DNA of 11,236 nucleotides from Cellvibrionales bacterium UBA1963 (lineage in GTDB: Bacteria; Pseudomonadota; Gammaproteobacteria; Pseudomonadales; UBA7434). The stretch spans positions 775 to 12,010 of the forward strand of contig DDED01000074.1 in the NCBI GenBank assembly GCA_002336035.1, in the 5' to 3' direction. Positions 7,511-11,236 of this stretch are shown here, one piece after another. The position numbers and the translations under genes are program-made. The notes under the pieces are model-generated. The model worked only from the letters and a program-made list of their open reading frames with translations, was not told the DNA's origin and did not search any database. Positions within the stretch are counted from its first letter, which is position 1. The number at the start of each line of letters is the position of its first letter.

Positions 7511-7538
7511 TGATCTATAGGCGTCTCATACGCGTAAT
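7511..7538 (+). promoter_or_regulatory. TGATCT-N16-CGTAAT, possible ECF-sigma promoter for the SDR gene
   Basis: TGATCT (7511-7516) and CGTAAT (7533-7538) are 16 bases apart, about 80 bases before the SDR start codon. As I recall them, promoters read by ECF sigma factors of the RpoE-ChrR (singlet-oxygen) group have a TGATC-type -35 and a CGTA-type -10. A small dyad GCGT (7521-7524) / ACGC (7530-7533) overlaps the spacer. The sigma factor itself is not in the window, so this is a motif match only. Confidence 0.35.
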
Positions 7539-7618
7539 TTTAGCATGTATTTACACGATTGTTAGAATCCTTACGACCAAACTTTACTCCCATCACCCAC
7601 ATTACCAGAGTAACCACT

Positions 7619-8377
7619 ATGACGGCGTCTACTGTTCAAAAACAACACGCACTTGTGATCGGTGCAAGTAGTGGCATTGCCCTCGCACTTATTGAGCAGT
7701 TATTATCAGAAGAAAAAGGCACGCAAGTTATCGCTGTTAGCCGTTCGTCTTGCCCAGACAACCTAGCTCGAAATCAACGATTGCATTGGTTAGTCAGTGA
7801 GTATAATGAAACTGCTATCGATAATGTATGCCAGCAATTACTCGAACAAGGAAAAATTAATGAGCAATACATCGATCGAGTATTTATTTGTAATGGCCTA
7901 TTGCATGATGATACTTTTACACCAGAAAAGCGTGTCGAAGAGTTAAATCTAGAAGTAATGCAACAAGTCTTTCATACCAACACCATAATCCCTGCTCTTT
8001 GGTTAAAAGCCTTAAGGCCCGTTCTGTTAGGTAAAAGTACCTGCCATATGGTTTTTCTTAGCGCCCGTGTTGGCAGCATTAATGACAACAATATGGGCGG
8101 CTGGTACAGCTATCGTGCGTCAAAAGCGGCTTTAAATATGTTGCTGAAAACCGCTGCTATCGAATACGCTCGGCGAACAAAGAATGTCAAATTAATCGCT
8201 TTTCATCCGGGTACGACTGACACGCCACTTTCAAAACCGTTCCAAAAAAATGTGCCCGATGGGAAGCTCTTTAGCCCAGAGTTTGTCGCTCGTCAGTTGT
8301 TATTAATTATTGCTCAAACACCGGTTGATGGCGCATTGTCTTATCTTGATTGGGACAATCAAACGATTGATTGGTAA
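7619..8377 (+). CDS. SDR family NAD(P)-dependent oxidoreductase
   Basis: A 252-residue classical short-chain dehydrogenase/reductase. The nucleotide-binding glycine motif is VIGASSGIA (13-21), the NNAG-like element is CNGLLHD (91-97), the structural Asn is in HTNTIIPAL (N121), the catalytic Ser is in FLSARVGS (S148), and the YxxxK pair is Y165/K169 in YSYRASKAALN, followed by HPGTTDTPLSKPF (196-208). All catalytic residues are present. The overall look is that of CsgA/C-factor-like SDRs; the substrate cannot be read from sequence. An open frame extends 60 bases upstream to a TTG at 7559, but the ATG at 7619 places the Rossmann strand at the usual distance from the N-terminus and has AGAG about eight bases upstream, so I prefer it. 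It is divergent from the peroxidase gene and convergent with the FAD oxidoreductase, with nine bases between stop codons. Confidence 0.92.
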   Translation: MTASTVQKQHALVIGASSGIALALIEQLLSEEKGTQVIAVSRSSCPDNLARNQRLHWLVSEYNETAIDNVCQQLLEQGKINEQYIDRVFICNGLLHDDTFTPEKRVEELNLEVMQQVFHTNTIIPALWLKALRPVLLGKSTCHMVFLSARVGSINDNNMGGWYSYRASKAALNMLLKTAAIEYARRTKNVKLIAFHPGTTDTPLSKPFQKNVPDGKLFSPEFVARQLLLIIAQTPVDGALSYLDWDNQTIDW

Positions 8378-8386
8378 CGAACTGAT

Positions 8387-9499
8387 CTACGTTGATGCCA
8401 ACATCGCATTGACGAGATTGTCGGCGCTTTTCATCGCTGCATAAACACTGCCCTCGCCTAACCAGTCAGCAGCAACCGCGACGCCCAATGATTGACTCCA
8501 ACGGTAATCTAAACTCATTTTAGACCGATTATTTGAGTCAGCGGTCAAAGCCATGTCAGCAGATAAAAACGCATGATGGCGACCTAGACGCCAGCGATGA
8601 GCGGGCAATAAACTAAAATCTTTGGCTGCAAACACATAATCTTGTCTTTTATTAAGCCAAACAATAAAGCATGAGAGTAATTGCTCTGATACCCACTGTG
8701 CTTCAGCGTCTATATGCTGTTGGCTCCAATCTTGGTCGGCCTGCAACACCCAACGAGACTGCAACGGTGTTCGTTGCGGCTTGTCACCGTCACAAATGAT
8801 ACGAGCTATGGGTTCGTTATCTAATTCAATGACTGATGGCAAGCTTTTCAAGCAGTCTAACTCTAAAGGGCTCATCATTGTATTGCATGTATCGGTCAAC
8901 GTGACTACCGATGCCCATTGTGGTGAGCAGGCAAGCGTGGCACGGTGCGCATCAAGCAGCCACGTCTCTGGTGCGTCAGAACCACTTAAAAGAACAGCAC
9001 TCTGTGCGGCCGGTGCGGTAATAATTAATTGTTTAGCCCACAATCGACACTGGTAACTCTCGTTAAGTAATCGCCAACCTTGATGATCAGATTCAATGAT
9101 GCTGATTTTTTCATTGCCGTAAAAATCACAGCCCTTAATCATATGACGCGTTAACGCCGACATTGTCGGTGTGCCCGTATACGCGATCTGATCATGTTGA
9201 TCCGCCGCGGGCCATGGCGCAATAACGCACGCGGCTAACCAGCGATGGATGGATGACGCTAATTGCTGATCTTCTAAGTGAAAGAAAGGAGCGCCAAGTT
9301 CACAGCTTTGCGATACGCTCTGATCACTGCTATTGGCCGCTAAACGCTTGCTTGAGGCCCTACCACCCGTACCGCGGCTTTTATCAATGACGCAGACGTT
9401 GAGCCCTGCTGAGTGTAACCGTTCAGCACAGTAGCTGCCTGCCACGCCTGCGCCAATAATCGCTACGTCATACCGTTGTTCAGATAATGGAGTATTCAT
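8387..9499 (-). CDS. FAD-dependent oxidoreductase, renalase-like (COG3380 type)
   Basis: A 370-residue flavoprotein. The N-terminal dinucleotide-binding fold is VAIIGAGVAGSYCAERL (12-28) with G16xG18xxG21, then the acidic residue D39 and the motif SRGTGGRASSKR (41-52), which is typical of the renalase/amine-oxidase-like NAD(P)/FAD group COG3380. A conserved LGAPFF (68-73) and a C-terminal FAD-closing segment near LGVAVAADWLGEGSVYAAMKSADNLV (338-363) follow. There is no signal peptide, so it is cytoplasmic. Substrate unknown. The ATG at 9499 has only a weak AAAAGAA ribosome site. Upstream lies a long gene-free interval that must contain its promoter. Its end lies tail-to-tail with the SDR gene. 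In my recollection such proteins often sit near photolyase-family genes in proteobacteria, which fits the neighbourhood here; that association is knowledge of families, not seen directly. Confidence 0.88.
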   Translation of the reverse strand: MNTPLSEQRYDVAIIGAGVAGSYCAERLHSAGLNVCVIDKSRGTGGRASSKRLAANSSDQSVSQSCELGAPFFHLEDQQLASSIHRWLAACVIAPWPAADQHDQIAYTGTPTMSALTRHMIKGCDFYGNEKISIIESDHQGWRLLNESYQCRLWAKQLIITAPAAQSAVLLSGSDAPETWLLDAHRATLACSPQWASVVTLTDTCNTMMSPLELDCLKSLPSVIELDNEPIARIICDGDKPQRTPLQSRWVLQADQDWSQQHIDAEAQWVSEQLLSCFIVWLNKRQDYVFAAKDFSLLPAHRWRLGRHHAFLSADMALTADSNNRSKMSLDYRWSQSLGVAVAADWLGEGSVYAAMKSADNLVNAMLAST

Positions 9500-9556
9500 A
9501 ATAAAAATTCTTTTACAGCGTAAGTTATTCTGGGTATTGTGTCAGTACAGTCTCGC

Positions 9557-9614
9557 GGAGTCACCACATCACTCCATTCGACTCGTCAATCCTGCAAGAT
9601 GCTTGCCTGCAAGG
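9557..9614. repeat. Cluster of short dyads and a direct repeat upstream of the FAD oxidoreductase
   Basis: Three small elements lie within 58 bases: a dyad GGAGT (9557-9561) / ACTCC (9571-9575); a tight hairpin GCAAG (9594-9598) ATG CTTGC (9602-9606); and a direct repeat CCTGCAAG (9591-9598 and 9606-9613) with a 15-base period. They are 58-115 bases upstream of the FAD oxidoreductase start, a usual place for operator or leader structures. Function unknown. Confidence 0.35.
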
Positions 9615-10148
9615 ACAAAGGTCGTCTTACACTAACTTGACAGCATTACATTGACCGATAGCCGTTTTTTACACACGGATTTCACCGTTGTTCAGATTCT
9701 TTCAATGGCCACTAGCAATAACCCTTTGACTTGATAACAAGCACGTCCGCCGTTATGCCTCTTAATCTTGGTCTATCACTTGCCCCTCAAATGTATAGGT
9801 GCCTTCTCTATCTTAACGCAAAGACTCACAACTGCAATATTATTTGATTAAAATCAGTAGCTTAATACAGACATTTAAACAATTTCGACTCTGCTGTCAC
9901 AGTAATAAAAATGGCAAATTTTCGCAACTGTCTCAATATGGCGCCCATTCTACTCTATGAGTGATCGTCTGCTGTGGCTCATGACTTGGTCCAGTAATCA
10001 TTGCTCGAGCTAGGACTGGCGATTTAATGGTGGCAAGACATATCGGCACCATTGTTCCCCCGCCTCAACTCGACAGCCCTTACCAAAAGCACGAGCCGTC
10101 ATTCAATTCGCAGTTTGTTATTTAAAGTTTGAACAAATTGTCGTGATG

Positions 10149-10188
10149 AGCCATTCTCATGGTAAGCCATTCTCATGGTGAGCCATTC
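10149..10188. repeat. 16-base tandem repeat (2.5 copies), each copy a small palindrome
   Basis: The unit AGCCATTCTCATGGT(A/G) occurs at 10149-10164 and 10165-10180, with a partial third copy AGCCATTC from 10181. Each full unit contains the dyad CCAT-TCTC-ATGG (10151-10162 and 10167-10178). A further hairpin ATGGC (10218-10222) TTT GCCAT (10226-10230) follows, re-using the same GCCAT word. The array is about 150-190 bases upstream of the NADAR gene. It could be a double operator or a small repeat expansion. Confidence 0.55.
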
Positions 10189-10335
10189 GATCGTTGATCA
10201 CGCGCTTGCTGAATAAAATGGCTTTGCCATCAATCCACGGGGCAATTCAAAACCATAGTTGTCAGCAACAGCGCTTTGAGTCACTTTCATAGCCACGTTA
10301 ACAATGTCATATCAACACCTTAAAAAAGGCAAACA

Positions 10336-10857
10336 ATGAATGAGGATCAATCTATGGCACTTTTTTCAGACATTGACGAACAAGCAATTTTTTTATCGCG
10401 TACTAATTGTCATGAACCATTATCAAGTTTTTCGCATTACCCCTTTGAGCTCGATAATGTTATGTGGCCGAGTGTCGAACATTATTTTCAAGCGATGAAG
10501 TTTACTAACCAGCAACATCAAAACAACATTCGAGAGGCAAAAAGTCCTGAGTTAGCTCGCAGTAGAGGTCGTTCACGACTCAAGAAAATGCGTCCCGATT
10601 GGGGAACAAAAAAACGGGCGTATATGACGAGAGCGAGCTATATTAAGTGTCGAACATACCCGCAGATAGCCAACCAACTGATGGTCTCCAATCCAAAAAA
10701 AATAATCGAAAACAATCAGTATGATTATTTCTGGGGCTGCGGGCGAGACCGCAGAGGTTTAAATGTCTTTGGTGAAATCTTGATGGATATTCGACAAAAA
10801 TTACTTAGTATCAATCAATACACCCTGGACAATGACCCTAAGGCTGTTGAACGGTAA
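10336..10857 (+). CDS. NADAR family protein (YbiA/COG3236-like N-glycosidase)
   Basis: A 173-residue single-domain NADAR protein. Family blocks are PLSSFSHYPFELDNVMWPSVEHYFQAMKF (24-52) with the conserved Glu in SVEHYFQA, ARSRGRSRLKKMRPDWGTKKRAYM (73-96), and YDYFWGCGRDRRGLNVFGEILMDIR (129-153). Characterised relatives hydrolyse N-glycosidic bonds: YbiA-type proteins act on early riboflavin-pathway intermediates, and other NADAR proteins remove ADP-ribose from guanine as antitoxins to DarT-type toxins. No toxin gene is seen nearby, so a housekeeping or damage-clearing role is more likely. The ATG at 10336 has AAGG six to seven bases upstream. A second in-frame ATG at 10354 also has a good AGGA seven bases upstream and would remove only six residues, so the start is uncertain. 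Its last 20 bases overlap the convergent beta-glucosidase gene. Confidence 0.92.
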   Translation: MNEDQSMALFSDIDEQAIFLSRTNCHEPLSSFSHYPFELDNVMWPSVEHYFQAMKFTNQQHQNNIREAKSPELARSRGRSRLKKMRPDWGTKKRAYMTRASYIKCRTYPQIANQLMVSNPKKIIENNQYDYFWGCGRDRRGLNVFGEILMDIRQKLLSINQYTLDNDPKAVER

Positions 10858-11236
10858 AACTGACACCCGTTAATTGATCTGAATCGCTACCAATGAGCAC
10901 ATCAAATACGCCCGGTTCAAGCCTATAGGTGCCATCAGAACCGTAAAATCCGAGCTCTTCATAACCAAGAGTAAAGGTGATTTCTGTCGACTCCCCTGCC
11001 ACCAAAAAGACCTTATTAAAGCCTTTTAACTCTTTCACTGGACGAGTAATACTTGCTACTCGATCACGAATGTATAGCTGAACGACTTCACTGCCGTCAC
11101 GATCACCCACATTCGTCAAGGTAATAGAAACGGTCACTTCGTCATCTAACGCGATCGAATCTCGGTCCAGTGCAAGATCAGAGTAATCAAACTGGGTATA
11201 ACTCAAACCAAAACCAAACGGATATAAAGGCGTATT
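10838..11236 (-). CDS. GH3 family beta-glucosidase, C-terminal part (truncated by window edge)
   Basis: The last 132 codons of a minus-strand gene that begins beyond the right edge. The visible frame opens with LYPFGFGLSYTQFDYS, the hallmark junction into the fibronectin type III-like domain that closes glycoside hydrolase family 3 beta-glucosidases, and continues with VTVSITLTNVGDRDGSEVVQLYIRD, RPVKELKGFNKVFL, ESTEITFTL and GTYRLEPGVFDVLIGSDSD, all typical of that domain. The open frame has no ATG in view; the internal TTG at 11206 codes for the Leu in GLSY and is not a real start. The catalytic (beta/alpha)8 part, any signal peptide and the substrate range (cellobiose, xylosides or laminarin-type sugars) cannot be seen. 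The stop codon lies inside the 3' end of the NADAR gene, and no terminator is visible. Confidence 0.92.
   Translation of the reverse strand, partial: NTPLYPFGFGLSYTQFDYSDLALDRDSIALDDEVTVSITLTNVGDRDGSEVVQLYIRDRVASITRPVKELKGFNKVFLVAGESTEITFTLGYEELGFYGSDGTYRLEPGVFDVLIGSDSDQLTGVSFTVQQP

Larger units (their letters stand above)
9500..10335. other. 836-base interval without a convincing gene
   Basis: The stretch lies between the starts of the outward-facing FAD oxidoreductase and NADAR genes and is far longer than any other gap in the window. All frames are broken by frequent stops; the longest frame I followed is 32 codons (10027-10125) without a ribosome site. It must hold both promoters, but neither is clear; TTGAGT (10276-10281) and TAACAA (10299-10304), 17 bases apart, are a weak candidate for the NADAR gene. 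It contains small dyads and direct repeats listed separately. No tRNA, IS end or riboswitch is recognised. It may be regulatory DNA, an unannotated RNA, or the eroded remains of a lost gene. Confidence 0.6.

Noticed and set aside
7559..7618. TTG-initiated 20-residue extension of the SDR protein.
   Set aside because: It adds residues not expected before the Rossmann strand, and the ATG at 7619 gives the usual SDR length.
9661..9700. ACGG/CCGT stem near a T-run as a terminator.
   Set aside because: The stem is only four base pairs and the T-run precedes rather than follows it; no gene ends nearby.
9923..9931. The string CGCAACTGT, which resembles part of the cobalamin riboswitch core.
   Set aside because: The accompanying GCCACTG and B12-box blocks are not found downstream in the right order on this strand, and the neighbouring genes are not cobalamin-related.
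10027..10125. A 32-codon open frame starting ATGGTGGCAAGACAT in the gene-free interval.
   Set aside because: No ribosome binding site, no signal peptide or recognisable motif, and a length expected by chance.
10336..10857. NADAR protein as the antitoxin of a DarT-type DNA ADP-ribosyltransferase pair.
   Set aside because: No DarT-like reading frame is present upstream or downstream; the neighbours are a gene-free interval and a beta-glucosidase.

Overview
This window looks like chromosomal DNA from a free-living, probably marine, gammaproteobacterium of moderate GC content. That is inferred from the Pseudomonas-type TrpS, the long-form isocitrate lyase N-terminus, malate synthase G, a DUF6482 protein and a periplasmic glutathione peroxidase of a type I associate with gammaproteobacteria. 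I cannot name a genus. I see no mobile element, CRISPR array, tRNA or rRNA.

Left part (1-3810): a glyoxylate-shunt locus. The 5' end of isocitrate lyase (aceA, minus strand, running off the left edge) is divergent from a LysR-type regulator, which is followed on the plus strand by malate synthase G (glcB). The two shunt enzymes thus flank one regulator, which is the obvious candidate to control them. The lysR gene has a good sigma70 promoter. The glcB leader carries an imperfect tandem repeat and two small hairpins.

Middle (3830-7385, all minus strand): a tightly spaced run transcribed in the order exported glutathione peroxidase, DUF6482 protein, cryptochrome/photolyase-family protein, tryptophanyl-tRNA synthetase, with gaps of 25, 42 and 87 bases. 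Divergent from it, across a 233-base control region, is an SDR oxidoreductase (7619-8377, plus). Its stop codon nearly meets that of a convergent renalase-like FAD oxidoreductase (8387-9499, minus). A peroxidase, a photolyase-family flavoprotein, an SDR and a COG3380-type flavoprotein side by side suggest a light or photo-oxidative stress island. The most notable observation is that the photolyase-family protein lacks all four cysteines that hold the [4Fe-4S] cluster in PhrB-type relatives.

Right part (9500-11236): about 836 bases without a convincing gene, containing short dyad repeats. Then comes a NADAR-family protein (plus strand), whose last 20 bases overlap the 3' end of a convergent GH3 beta-glucosidase. 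That gene is cut off by the right edge and shows only its C-terminal fibronectin-III-like domain.

I do not see a clearly new multi-gene system. The points worth a second look are the cysteine-less photolyase relative and its putative stress cluster, the divergent control region, and the unexplained 836-base interval.
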